A stretch of DNA of 64,000 bases. It comes from Streptomyces sp. NBC_00576 (GTDB taxonomy: Bacteria > Actinomycetota > Actinomycetes > Streptomycetales > Streptomycetaceae). The stretch is from positions 4,526,001 to 4,590,000 of the forward strand of contig NZ_CP107780.1 in NCBI RefSeq assembly GCF_036345175.1, read 5' to 3'. Under the pieces are notes generated by a model. That model was not told the DNA's origin. It made no database searches and was given only the letters and a program-made list of their open reading frames with translations. This document shows positions 26,064 to 34,800 of this stretch, piece after piece; position 1 is the first letter of the stretch; each line of letters starts with the position of its first letter. The position numbers were made by a program, and so were the translations under genes.

Positions 26064-27278
26064 TCACCTCTCCATGTCTGTCGGAGCCCCGCGGTCCGGG
26101 AGTGACCCCATGACGACGCGGAGCAGCTCGCCCGCGGGCAGGGCGGGATCGCGGCCCAGCAGGGTGGTGGCCAGCAGGTACGGATCCGCGTAGCGCCGCC
26201 GCCCCGCCCTCGCGGCCAGAAACCGTCCGGCGGTGCGGTGCTCGGAGCCGTCGGGGGGCAGGGGGCCGCCGGACTCGTCGAGCAGCCGGACGGCGCGGCG
26301 CATCCATCGCCGAAGATGCCCGAGCGAGAAGGACGAGCGAGCTGTCCTGCCCAGACCGGCCACCAGGTACAGGCGCAGGCCGAGCTGGAACGCCTCGGGT
26401 CCGAACTCGTCGACCAGCGCACCGGCGAACGCCCCCAGGGTGTGGCCCTGCCAGCCACCGAACCTGGTCGACCGGACGACTCCGTCGATCGGGACCCGGG
26501 GGACCTCGAACCGTACGACAGTGGCGCCGAGAGCGGTGAACACATGGGCCAGCGTCTGGTAGTCGGTGCGCAGGTCGACGTCATGGGCCAGTACCACCAG
26601 GTCGTGGCTGTCCAGGAGCGGCACCAACTGGCGGAGCAGGTAGAGCAGGTAGTTGGCCTGCCCGTCCGGGCTGGTGACGGCCCGCAGCGGCAGCCCCGCA
26701 GCGGTGGCGTCCAGATAGGCGGGCGCTCGCAGCCCCCGGGCGTCGATGCACAGGTTCCGGCTGACGAGGAGATCCAGGACGGCGGCCTCGGAGGCCGGCT
26801 CCGGGCCGGTGCGGCCCAGTCCGGGATCGGCCATACCGAGCAGCCGGTAGTGGCCCTCCCAGATGTCGAGGAGACGTGCCGTCACCGGGTGGGTCCAGCC
26901 TGCCTCGGCACGTCGGACCACCGGTAACAGGTCGGCCTCCGGTGCGGGCCCGGCTCGGTTGTAGGCGGTGTACAGCTCGCCTATCTCTTCCTCGCTCAGG
27001 GCTTCGTGTGCCGCGCCGGGGTGGCAGCGGTCGAGGTACTCCCAGAATCCGGCCACCTGCCGGCTCCCGGCGAAGGCGGTGTGGTGATACACGAAGGTCA
27101 CATCGGCGAACGTGGCCGTGGCCCGGTGGAGCATGTCGAGGGAGAGCAGGTACTTCAGGTGAGTCGGCGTCAGCGGTTTGGTGGGGCTGACAGGCACCGG
27201 TGCGAGCAGGATGCGGGCTCTGGGCTGCTGTGCTGTGGCGCGTGCCAGGGTGTCGGCCGCGTGCACACCCGCCGTCAT
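26064..27278 (-). CDS. Unrecognised 404-aa protein of the twelve-gene operon
   Basis: I do not recognise this family. The protein is soluble and alpha/beta-like, with no signal peptide. The N-terminal part contains PLTPTHLKYLLSLDMLHRA, which weakly recalls the HIGH region of nucleotidyltransferase-fold (class I tRNA-synthetase-like) proteins. The middle has LCIDARGLRAPAYLD and LLDSHDLVVLAHDVDL. A conserved-looking VVRSTRFGGWQGHTL segment lies around residue 290. The HUP-fold idea is a guess from the first segment only. Start ATG 27278 overlaps the HIT-gene stop (ATGA), and the stop is 6 bp before the AfsA-like start. It should therefore act with those two proteins, perhaps in substrate activation or transfer. 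Confidence 0.75.
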   Translation of the reverse strand: MTAGVHAADTLARATAQQPRARILLAPVPVSPTKPLTPTHLKYLLSLDMLHRATATFADVTFVYHHTAFAGSRQVAGFWEYLDRCHPGAAHEALSEEEIGELYTAYNRAGPAPEADLLPVVRRAEAGWTHPVTARLLDIWEGHYRLLGMADPGLGRTGPEPASEAAVLDLLVSRNLCIDARGLRAPAYLDATAAGLPLRAVTSPDGQANYLLYLLRQLVPLLDSHDLVVLAHDVDLRTDYQTLAHVFTALGATVVRFEVPRVPIDGVVRSTRFGGWQGHTLGAFAGALVDEFGPEAFQLGLRLYLVAGLGRTARSSFSLGHLRRWMRRAVRLLDESGGPLPPDGSEHRTAGRFLAARAGRRRYADPYLLATTLLGRDPALPAGELLRVVMGSLPDRGAPTDMER

Positions 27279-28129
27279 CGCTGCTCCACCGCGCCGTCGA
27301 GCGCTGTCCTGAGACGGCGGATCACGTCCTCGGCCTCGGCCGGGGTGCAGTATCCGGGATCGGCGACAAAGCCCCGCCCGCTCTGCTTCCCCTCGGTGCG
27401 GGGCACCAGCCACGTATGGAAGTGCCCGGTGCCCTCCATGCAGGAGAAGACATGAATACGGGGGGCTCCGGTGGCCTCCTTCAGGGGATCGGTGAGCCGC
27501 TGGACCAGCGGACCGAAGGTGGCGGCCTCGTGGGCGTCGAAACCGGCGTGGTCCAGGAAGTGCCGGCGGGACTCGATCAGCAGGGTCCCGGCCGGCCAGT
27601 ACGGAGTGGGGCCGTGTCCGACCCGCCAGGTTCCGTCATCGATGACGTGCCCGCCGGGCGGTTTGGCGAAGCCCGCCCAGGGCGGCACCGGCTCGCCCGC
27701 GTACTTGCGGCAGATCAGACAGTCCTGCTGGAGGGGGCTGCGCCCGCTCAGCAGTCGGCTGAACGGATCGCGGACGCGTGCCAGCGGTTCCAATTGCGCG
27801 TGCAGTGCGTACCAGGCGTCGATTGCGGCGGCCTCCGCCGCCGGGTCCGCCGGGTGGAAGGCGCCCACCACATCGACGTCCTGAGCAGGCGGCAGGTCCT
27901 GCGCGTGCTCGCCACGGCTCCTCGCATATCTCGCGACGGCCTCCTCGAGCAGCGGGACCTCGGTCGCGAGGAGCGAACTGAGTTCGGCGGTCAGACCGCC
28001 TCCGCCGTCCGCAGCGGCTGGGCGGTCCTCCGCGACGACCGCCGTCCTGAGCGATTCCGAAAGACTCCGCAGCCTTGAGGAGAGCGCCAGGCGGGCCAGA
28101 TCGTCATCGGTGAAGTCGGGAATGTCCAT
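27275..28129 (-). CDS. HIT-superfamily protein with N-terminal extension
   Basis: This protein has 284 residues. The C-terminal part (from about 130) is a histidine-triad fold: CLICRKYAGE at the start of the domain, GTLLIESRRHFLDHAGF in the middle, and the active-site segment GTGHFHTWLVPR. The nucleophilic second His is present but the third triad position is Trp, a variation seen in some HIT branches. The first 115 residues are helical, Ala/Leu/Glu-rich and unlike HIT proteins I know. HIT enzymes hydrolyse or transfer nucleotidyl groups, or act as phosphorylases. ATG 28129 is placed after a poor upstream extension. Its stop overlaps the next gene. Confidence 0.85.
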   Translation of the reverse strand: MDIPDFTDDDLARLALSSRLRSLSESLRTAVVAEDRPAAADGGGGLTAELSSLLATEVPLLEEAVARYARSRGEHAQDLPPAQDVDVVGAFHPADPAAEAAAIDAWYALHAQLEPLARVRDPFSRLLSGRSPLQQDCLICRKYAGEPVPPWAGFAKPPGGHVIDDGTWRVGHGPTPYWPAGTLLIESRRHFLDHAGFDAHEAATFGPLVQRLTDPLKEATGAPRIHVFSCMEGTGHFHTWLVPRTEGKQSGRGFVADPGYCTPAEAEDVIRRLRTALDGAVEQR

Positions 28130-28166
28130 GGTTTCCTCGCCGTCCAATCGCTGTTGAGTGGTGCTG

Positions 28167-28922
28167 TTACCTGTGGTCGGTCGGGCTGTGGCGGCCGTGG
28201 TGTGACATGTCGGAGAGCCAGACGTGGCAACGGAGCCGTTCCGGGTCGTCGGGCGCGTGGTGGACGCGGGCATAGCCCGAAGTCCCGCCGACCGCTTCGG
28301 CACCGAGGTCGGGGCTGTGGATCAGCCGAAGACGTTCGTCCAGCCGGAGGCGGCCTTGGAGTACGGACTCGCTCAGGGCGTGGTGGAGGTGAATGAGGTA
28401 GTCGGCGAGTTTCACGTCCCGTACGGCGATGTGCATGGGCCGGCACGGGCCGCCGGGTGTGGGAGGCGAGCCAGCCGGGGTTTCGGCAGGTGCGATCTCG
28501 ATGTCCGGGCGGAGTTCCGGAAGAACCCCGGAGACCGGTTTGTACAGCCGGATCGGGCCGGGCAGATGCTGGGGCGCATAGGGCCCGAGCCAGGCGGTGG
28601 TCCCGGTCGGGGAGACCAGGCGGGGCGGTGTGCGCTCGGTGAGGTTGGCGGGGTTGCCAAACAGGAAGAGCGTCCGGGTCCAGGATCGGCGCCAGGCGTC
28701 CGCTTCGGCCGGGGCAAGTCCTGCCGCGAATGCGCGTGCGCCGTTGACCAGGCCGTCCAGGTCGAAGGAGCGTAGGAGCACCACGACGGTGGCCTCCGAG
28801 GGAGGCCCTGCCGCGGGGTCCCGAGGCGGGCCGCCCACCCAGGCGGCGCGTTCGGCGAGGAGTTCGGCCAGCCGCTTCTGCGTCGGCGACCCCACGGTCG
28901 TCGGGTGTTCGGTCGAGGTCAC
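28167..28922 (-). CDS. Unrecognised 251-aa protein of the twelve-gene operon
   Basis: No family is recognised. The protein is cytosolic in character, begins with a charged helix (QKRLAELLAERAAWVG) and contains TVVVLLRSFDLDGLVNGA followed by an aromatic segment RTLFLFGNP. The C-terminal half, with AVRDVKLADYLIHLHHAL, ends in a His-rich tail. There are no Cys clusters, P-loop or membrane helices. Its ATG overlaps the stop of the kinase gene (ATGA), so translation is coupled. The next gene starts 37 bp downstream. A scaffold or substrate-binding role in the pathway is possible, but nothing in the sequence shows it. Confidence 0.75.
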   Translation of the reverse strand: MTSTEHPTTVGSPTQKRLAELLAERAAWVGGPPRDPAAGPPSEATVVVLLRSFDLDGLVNGARAFAAGLAPAEADAWRRSWTRTLFLFGNPANLTERTPPRLVSPTGTTAWLGPYAPQHLPGPIRLYKPVSGVLPELRPDIEIAPAETPAGSPPTPGGPCRPMHIAVRDVKLADYLIHLHHALSESVLQGRLRLDERLRLIHSPDLGAEAVGGTSGYARVHHAPDDPERLRCHVWLSDMSHHGRHSPTDHR

Positions 28923-29575
28923 CGCAGTGCCTCCGTCCGCAGGGAGGCGAGTACGTCGGCCATGACGGTGTCCGGATCGGCCGAGCCGTCGATGACGGTC
29001 AACGGCACGTCGCCGACCTCCTTCAGCAGCGCCTCGCGCAGTTCGGACTGCAACTGAAGGAAGCCGGCCCGGCCCGCGGTTCCGGGGCGCTGCTCAAAGG
29101 CGTTGAGAAGGGCTCCCTGACCGCTGCGCGCCCAGATGACCTCGGGCGGGACGTCCAGGTAGAGCACCCCCCTCGGCCTGGGGAAGAGCCGCCAGAGGTC
29201 GAAGGTGGGGTCGTGCTCCAGCCCGAGCAGGCGGCATTTGGCGAGAAGCTTGTAGAAGTACGAGTCGACGATCACCGGTTCCGGCCCGGTGGAGCGGGCG
29301 AGTTGGTCGCGCAGATGCAACACGATGGTGTGCAACACAGACAGCACCAGTTCCGGGGAGTAGCGCTCCCCGGTCCACAGGAAGGCGTCGTCGATCCAGC
29401 GCTGCCGTAGTCGTGCGATCAGCGGGTACTGCTCCAGATATCGGTCGTCGTAGGACACCACGCGCCAGCCGTGGTCGTCGTGGAGGCGATCCAGCACGGT
29501 GGACTTGCCCGCGAAGTCGGGTCCGAGCAGGGTCCAGAAACCGGGGTCGTCGGTGGTCGGTGCGTAGGGGGTCAC
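28919..29575 (-). CDS. P-loop kinase (thymidylate-kinase-like fold)
   Basis: This 218-residue NTP-dependent kinase has the P-loop GPDFAGKST at about residues 18-26. VIVDSYFYK replaces the DRY-type motif of thymidylate kinases. VLYLDVPPEVIWAR is the typical strand before the lid helix, and the lid lies around QRPGTAGRAGF. It is the right length for a nucleoside/nucleotide-monophosphate kinase family member, but the altered base-recognition region suggests a different phosphoacceptor. GTG 29575 overlaps the prenyltransferase stop (GTGA). Next to a dikinase and a UbiA enzyme, I infer that it may convert a monophosphate to a diphosphate used as prenyltransferase donor. Confidence 0.82.
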   Translation of the reverse strand: MTPYAPTTDDPGFWTLLGPDFAGKSTVLDRLHDDHGWRVVSYDDRYLEQYPLIARLRQRWIDDAFLWTGERYSPELVLSVLHTIVLHLRDQLARSTGPEPVIVDSYFYKLLAKCRLLGLEHDPTFDLWRLFPRPRGVLYLDVPPEVIWARSGQGALLNAFEQRPGTAGRAGFLQLQSELREALLKEVGDVPLTVIDGSADPDTVMADVLASLRTEALR

Positions 29576-30480
29576 CGCAGCCCTCCTTCCGTGAGCAGGC
29601 CGACCGCCAGGAAGCTGGCGTACATGGCCGGCAGATAGTTGCGGGTCAGTGCCACCGGCCAGCCCGTGGCACCTGCCGCGAAGCGGGCCGCAGCGGTGGC
29701 CGGCAGGAGCAGCGGAATCAGCAGCAACCACCCCCAGCCGTATCCGGCGGCCCCCGGACGCCATGGCTGGGTGATCGCCAGCACGATGGCAGTGGCCGTC
29801 GCGGCGGCGGCGACCGCAGCGGCCGATGTGAGCGCCGGACCGAGCACCGTGACGTAGGTCCGCTCTCCCGGCCGCGGGCGGCGGGTGGTCTTCCGACCGA
29901 GCTCCAGGCAGAGTCCACCGAACGTGGCGGCCGCAACGGCCATCAGCCCGGCGAGGTTCGGCTGCTGCTGCTCGGCCCTCAGGAAACCGGCGTACACATA
30001 CAGGCTCAGCAGGGTCTGGATCGGCAGATTGAGCGCCAGTTGGAGTCCCAGCCTGTCGGCCGACGGCCGGCCTGTCCGCCATTCCAGGGTCATCACACCG
30101 ATCCCGTAGGCGAGTTGGACACCCAGCGCGGCCAGCACCATGCCCCGGTGGGCGTTGAGCAGGAGCAGGACGGCGGTGCCGACGGCGACCAGGGTCAGCA
30201 GGTCCCGTTCCGTGACCATCCCGCTGGGCAGCGGCCGGGACGGATGGTGTTCCCGGTCGTACCCGTGGTCGCGGAGGTCGTCGAGAGCCCGGAGCAGGAG
30301 CATGTCGACGACGAGGGTCACCGCGGTGATGGCCAGCCCGCCGTCGGGCCGCCAGCGGGAGACCGTGCCGACGGTGCAGGCGAAGAGGGCGGTCAGTCCG
30401 ACGGCCCAGGAGAGCATCAGGGGCAACTGCGTCCTCGGCGGATAGGCCACGCCGATGTAGCGACCCAGTCGGCGGATCAT
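29572..30480 (-). CDS. UbiA-type prenyltransferase
   Basis: This 302-residue integral membrane protein has about eight helices. The first Asp-rich motif is visible as DDLRDHGYD (DxxxDxxxD) within LLLRALDDLRDHGYDREHH around residues 60-78. The second motif is of the variant type LELGRKTTRRPRPGE, as in UbiA-like proteins where Glu and Arg/Lys replace the classical DxxxD. UbiA enzymes transfer a prenyl group from its diphosphate to an aromatic or lipid acceptor within the membrane. ATG 30480 overlaps the dikinase stop (ATGA). Its link to two phosphorylating enzymes suggests the donor is made by this operon, by inference. Confidence 0.85.
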   Translation of the reverse strand: MIRRLGRYIGVAYPPRTQLPLMLSWAVGLTALFACTVGTVSRWRPDGGLAITAVTLVVDMLLLRALDDLRDHGYDREHHPSRPLPSGMVTERDLLTLVAVGTAVLLLLNAHRGMVLAALGVQLAYGIGVMTLEWRTGRPSADRLGLQLALNLPIQTLLSLYVYAGFLRAEQQQPNLAGLMAVAAATFGGLCLELGRKTTRRPRPGERTYVTVLGPALTSAAAVAAAATATAIVLAITQPWRPGAAGYGWGWLLLIPLLLPATAAARFAAGATGWPVALTRNYLPAMYASFLAVGLLTEGGLR

Positions 30481-33263
30481 GACGCGCCGTCCAGGATGCG
30501 CACCGTACCGGAGGAACCGTCGACCTCGATGAGGCTGCCGTCCGCGATGAGGCTTGTCGCGTCGCGCACCGCCACGACGGTGGGGATGCCCAGCAGTCGG
30601 CCGGTGATGGCCGTGTGCGAGAGCAGCGTCCCCCGCTCCACCACCAGGGCGCTGGCCGTCATCATCAGGAAGAGCCAGCCGGGGTCGGTCTCCCGTGCGA
30701 CCAGGATGCGGCCCTGGCACTCGTCGGCGTTGACCGACGGGTCAAGAACGATCTTGGCCGTGCCCCGCACCGTGCCCGAACTGGACGCCAGTCCGGTCAG
30801 CAGGCGCGATGGCGCGGTGCCGTCCTCGGGCACTGCCTGCCGCGCCGCGTACTGGCCGGTGACGGACCGCAGCGCGGTCGCCAGCGGCAGGTCCCCGTCG
30901 GTCGTCATACGTGGTGGCAAGGGGTCCCCGGCCGTCCAGCGTGCCCGCTCGGCGGCGCGCACGGCCGCGAGTCCCCTGAGGTCGGCCCCCGCGAGTGTCC
31001 CGTCGAAGGCGCCCAGAACCTCGTCGGCAGTGAGGTCGAGAACGTCCCTGGGCCGGTCCAGGCGGCCGGCCGCGGCCAGTTCCTCGCCCAGCCTCATCAG
31101 CAGGACGCGGACGTCGCCGATGAGCTGACTCCGGCAGAAGCGGGTGTCCTCACGCACCCGGGTCAGCATCCGCATGATCCCGAACGTTCCACGCAACGCC
31201 GCTCGCTTGAGGGGGTTGCGCAGATTGGCGTGCAGCTCCTGCTCGGCCTGTCGGCGGATCTCCCGGCCGGCGGTCCGGCTGCCCTCGACGGTCAGTCCCT
31301 GCCGCAGATACGCGCGTACCGTGTGCAGGACGGTCCAGGGCTGGTCACGCGGTGTCAGCGTCTCCAGCTTGAGGTCGTGCAACCCTCGGTCGCCGTAGTG
31401 CTGGACATGCTGGCGCATCGCCGAGACGAACGGCTCGTCGTGGCCCTGCTCCGTCAACCGCCGCCACAGCTTTTCGGGGTCCTGGTCGGACATCAGGGCG
31501 GTGCGCAGGTCCGGGGACGCGGCCGCGGTCTCGGCCAGGGCGATGGCCGATCGCAGCGCCGCGGCGGACCGGTTGTCGGGTCCGCCGACCAGCATGCCGT
31601 TGAGCAGGCTCCGGCCCGCCTCCGGGAGCCACCGGCGCAGCAGGCCGTTGGCGGCCCAGGTCACGGTGAACAGAAAGAGCCCGTTCACCAGCGTGACGCC
31701 CCAGCGGCGGGACACCTGCGCCCACAGGGTGCGGTAGGCCTCCACCGCCTCGTGCGGGCGCATCGCCGACACATCCGAGAACTGCGGGTGGTAGCTGTCC
31801 CACCAGTGCAGGAACCGGCGGACCCGGCGGGGGTGCGCCATCAGCCTGCCGAGGATCTCCGCGAGGTGGACGGCGTCGGCGAGCCGCGGCAGCGGGCCGC
31901 GTCGGCGTGAAGCCGAACCGTGGCGGCCGCTCTCCGCGAGTCCCAGGGACTGTTCCCAGGTGGACCACAGCGGCCGGAAGCAGCGGATCTGCCCGTGCAG
32001 CCTGTACCAGGAGTCCAGTTGGTAGTAGACCCGGCCGTCGAGGTGTCCGACCATCCGGCGCAGCAGTGGCCGGTTGTGTTCCAGAAGGCGGGCGGGCACG
32101 CCCATCCGCCGGTACAGGTCGCCGAATCCCACCTCGTACAACGTGCGGGCCACCGAGAACGTCAGAGCGCAACTGACGCCTGGATAGCTCTCCGTGACGT
32201 TGTTGTTGTCCCAGAGGATCCCCCCAGCGTTCCCGCCATGGTCCGGTGGGGTTGTGGATGCCTGCGGCGCGGTCACGATCGGCCGGGCCTGCACCAAGTG
32301 GACGCCGCCGTCCTCGGTGATGGTCCCCTCGATGTCCTGGGGCTCCCCGAAGTGCTCCTCGACACGTAGCGCGAGGGTGCTGATCTCCTTCAGTTCGGTG
32401 TCCGAGAGCACCGGGGCCGCCGCCTGCCGTTCGTCGACCGGCACCGCCACCGGGCCCTGATCCGGTCGCGCCGGGTCCCAGCCGACCGCCCTGCTCTTGA
32501 CCACGACATGAGCCTCGATACGCCACGCCACAGGATCGACGAAGAAGTGGTCGACGTCCGCCTTCTCCTGGACGACGCCCTCGCCGATGCCGTGAGCCGC
32601 CGCGATCACGCAGCGCCGCGCACTGTCATGGGGGGCACGGGGGTCACGGGTGAAGGCGACGAAGGACCGTGCTCCCATGACCATGCGCTGCACTCCGACC
32701 GCCACCCGCGCGCTGAAGGGGTCGAGCCCTTGCCTGGCCCGGTACAGCGCCGCCTCCGGATTGAAGGCGGAGGCCCAGCACGAGAGGATCCGGTCGGCGA
32801 GTCCTTCTCGGCCCACGTAGAGGAAGCTGTCGCTGAGGCCGGCGAACGGGTCCTGCGCCGAGTCCTCCCCCAGCTCCTGATCGCCCGGCCGAGGCACCAC
32901 GCAGGCACGCACCGCCACCAGTCCGCCCGGTCCGGCGAGCTCGTCGAAGCGGCGGTCCAGCGCCTCCCTCAATTCCTGGGGCACTTCCAGACCGTGAACG
33001 ACACTCTGGAGGGCTCGCGCCCTCTCTGCCACCGCCGAGGCGGAAGACGTCCCCCAGTCCGGAGACGTGGAGTCGGGGGGCGTGGGCAGCTCCGGACGGA
33101 CCACACGGTCGAAAACGGCGGCGGGTACACAGGCGAAGGGAGGTATCGGGAATCCCTCAAGCCCCAGCACCGCCTGCCGTGCGAATTTATGCCCGACCTG
33201 CAGCGGATCCACCAGTCCGGCTCCGCTCCCGATCAGCCAGTCGGTGCCCGAGCCATCCCGCAT
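30477..33263 (-). CDS. PEP-synthase/rifampin-phosphotransferase-like dikinase
   Basis: This 928-residue protein is the first gene of the operon. An N-terminal ATP-grasp domain (about residues 20-345; HGIGEGVVQEKADVDHF, GEPQDIEGTITEDGGVHLVQARP) is followed by a long substrate-domain insert (about 370-830). A C-terminal swivelling phosphohistidine domain follows (about 845-928), with the catalytic His in GTLLSHTAITGRLLGIPTVV. The three-part layout is that of rifampin phosphotransferase: ATP gives AMP, phosphate and a phosphorylated acceptor. The central region, which binds the acceptor, is not recognisably like rifampin-binding domains, so the substrate is open. ATG 33263 is chosen because the upstream extension has no domain character and GGGGAAG lies just before it. 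Confidence 0.88.
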   Translation of the reverse strand: MRDGSGTDWLIGSGAGLVDPLQVGHKFARQAVLGLEGFPIPPFACVPAAVFDRVVRPELPTPPDSTSPDWGTSSASAVAERARALQSVVHGLEVPQELREALDRRFDELAGPGGLVAVRACVVPRPGDQELGEDSAQDPFAGLSDSFLYVGREGLADRILSCWASAFNPEAALYRARQGLDPFSARVAVGVQRMVMGARSFVAFTRDPRAPHDSARRCVIAAAHGIGEGVVQEKADVDHFFVDPVAWRIEAHVVVKSRAVGWDPARPDQGPVAVPVDERQAAAPVLSDTELKEISTLALRVEEHFGEPQDIEGTITEDGGVHLVQARPIVTAPQASTTPPDHGGNAGGILWDNNNVTESYPGVSCALTFSVARTLYEVGFGDLYRRMGVPARLLEHNRPLLRRMVGHLDGRVYYQLDSWYRLHGQIRCFRPLWSTWEQSLGLAESGRHGSASRRRGPLPRLADAVHLAEILGRLMAHPRRVRRFLHWWDSYHPQFSDVSAMRPHEAVEAYRTLWAQVSRRWGVTLVNGLFLFTVTWAANGLLRRWLPEAGRSLLNGMLVGGPDNRSAAALRSAIALAETAAASPDLRTALMSDQDPEKLWRRLTEQGHDEPFVSAMRQHVQHYGDRGLHDLKLETLTPRDQPWTVLHTVRAYLRQGLTVEGSRTAGREIRRQAEQELHANLRNPLKRAALRGTFGIMRMLTRVREDTRFCRSQLIGDVRVLLMRLGEELAAAGRLDRPRDVLDLTADEVLGAFDGTLAGADLRGLAAVRAAERARWTAGDPLPPRMTTDGDLPLATALRSVTGQYAARQAVPEDGTAPSRLLTGLASSSGTVRGTAKIVLDPSVNADECQGRILVARETDPGWLFLMMTASALVVERGTLLSHTAITGRLLGIPTVVAVRDATSLIADGSLIEVDGSSGTVRILDGAS

Positions 33264-33499
33264 CACGGCTTCCCCGCCAACGCCAGGGCACGGCCGAGCG
33301 CCGGAGCCGGCCTGCGGGATTCCCCACCCGACCTGGGGCGGAGAACACGCTGACGACTGCTGGCCTGCAACGGAGGGAACACCCTCGGACTCCCTCCCCG
33401 GAGTGGGTTGCTCGCGTATGGCCAGCACATCCGCGCGGGCGAGATCTCAGCTACACAGCCTGCGAGGTTGTCGGCGCCGTCGGGCAGGACACTGATGCG

Positions 33500-33613
33500 T
33501 CCGAAACCGTGCTCGCAGTGGCGGCCGGTGCCGACATCCTGGTGGGCGAACTCCAGGACGACGTCCGTGCTCGGACCGCGTCCAGCACCCGTATCGAACA
33601 TTGACTTACTCAT
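33500..33613 (-). pseudogene. Decayed SDR fragment
   Basis: From ATG 33613 the frame reads MSKSMFDTGAGRGPSTDVV, a damaged Rossmann motif, and soon GFGRISVLPDGADNLAG, resembling the FGRIDVLVNNAG segment found some 75 residues later in intact SDRs. Most of the enzyme is deleted. A second SDR remnant lies just upstream on the same strand. Confidence 0.55.
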
Positions 33614-33851
33614 GAGAGATCGCCTTCCGGGTGCCGTATCGGCGCCAGGGGTTGTGTGGTGATGAATGGCGTCACGTCGCCGGAGGAGCTCGGACTCCTC
33701 GCCGCCGACAGGACCGATCGGGTGCACGGTGCGCCACGAGCGGGCGGACCGTGCTTCGGGACGTATCGCTCAGGCGCGGGTCACCGTAGGCCAGGCCGGT
33801 GCTGCGAGTGACAGGCAGCGGGGATCGGTTGGCTGAACCGGCTGTGCCGGG

Positions 33852-34148
33852 TCAGTGCGCCTGGGCCGCAGACTCCAGAAGGAGGACCGGGATGTCACGG
33901 TCCATGTTCTTGTGGTGCTCGGCGTAGTCGGGGACGTTGACGCGGCCGAAGCGGTCGACGGTGGCCTCGGGGCTGGAGACGTCGAGCTTGGTGACCAGCA
34001 GGTTGTCCTGGGGTCCGCCGAGGGTCTTCTCGACCTCTCCGGGGCGGCGGCCGGTGGCGACGACCTGGTGGCCGGCCGCGAGGGCTTCACGGGCGATGTC
34101 CGTGCCCAGACCGCATCCGGCACCGGTGACGAGAACGACCTTGCTCAT
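33852..34148 (-). pseudogene. Truncated SDR oxidoreductase
   Basis: ATG 34148 has AAGGAA upstream. The first 75 or so residues form an intact SDR nucleotide-binding half (VVLVTGAGCGLGTDIA, QVVATGRRPGEVEKTLGG, LLVTKLDVSSPEATVDRFGR). The frame then departs from the family and stops at 98 residues, lacking the Ser-Tyr-Lys catalytic part. It starts with the same MSK as the decayed copy at 33613, so these may be tandem duplicates eroding independently. A short product could be made, but it should be inactive. Confidence 0.7.
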
Positions 34149-34359
34149 GAGGGGTTTCCTTCTTTCAGGCGCCGTGATCCGGCACCCGGTATGTGCGGTG
34201 GTGATGCGTGCAGCGGAGAGGCAGGTGGCACAAGCACCGCGGTATCCTGCCGTTCGTGCCGCCCTTGGGCGGTGCACGACCAACAAAACCGTTTGTCACG
34301 GGAGTGTGGGAGTCCCTGATGAGGGGGTCACTGTCAGGGACCCCCAATCCGGCGGGAAC

Positions 34360-34800
34360 GGATCCGAAGCCGCAGATCGAGAAGCCGGCCGTCGAGGTCG
34401 GCGTGCATCCCGATGCTCTGCGCGGCAGGCAGAGGCCGATACCGACGAGCGCGACGACCATCTCATCACCGACGAGCGGACCGAACTGGCGGCGCTGCGC
34501 AGGGAGAACGCCCAGCTCAAGCGCGCGAACGAGTCCTGCGGACGGCTTCGGCCTTTTTCGCGGCGCGACTCGTCCCGACCCGCCCCAGGTGACCGCGCCC
34601 AGCGACGAGCACCCGCACCTGGGAGTCGAGTGGTCCTCACCACGCTCGAGTACGCGCTTGCCAGCCGCCAGGCCGAGCCCGGCAAGCTCATTCATCACGC
34701 CGACCACGGCCAAGCGGTAGACATCCATCAAGATCACAACTCGCCTGCTGCGAGCGGGAGTCGATGCGCCCATGAGCTCCGTCGGGGACAGCTACGACTG
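34360..34800 (+). mobile_element. Remnant of an IS3-family insertion sequence
   Basis: OrfA character is split over two frames: VGVHPDALR in one, then EADTDERDDHL and RTELAALRRENAQLKRANE in another, which is the leucine-zipper part of IS3 OrfA. OrfB follows as DEHPHLGVE (its N-terminus), then after a deletion LIHHADHGQ and LLRAGVDAPMSSVGDSYD, which lie around the DDE acidic residues. At least two frameshifts and an internal OrfB deletion make it inactive. I could not define terminal repeats. Confidence 0.75.

Noticed and set aside
29413..31128. 571-codon plus-strand frame across the kinase, UbiA and dikinase genes
   Set aside because: It spans three real minus-strand genes and has only repetitive Gln/Gly/Arg composition.
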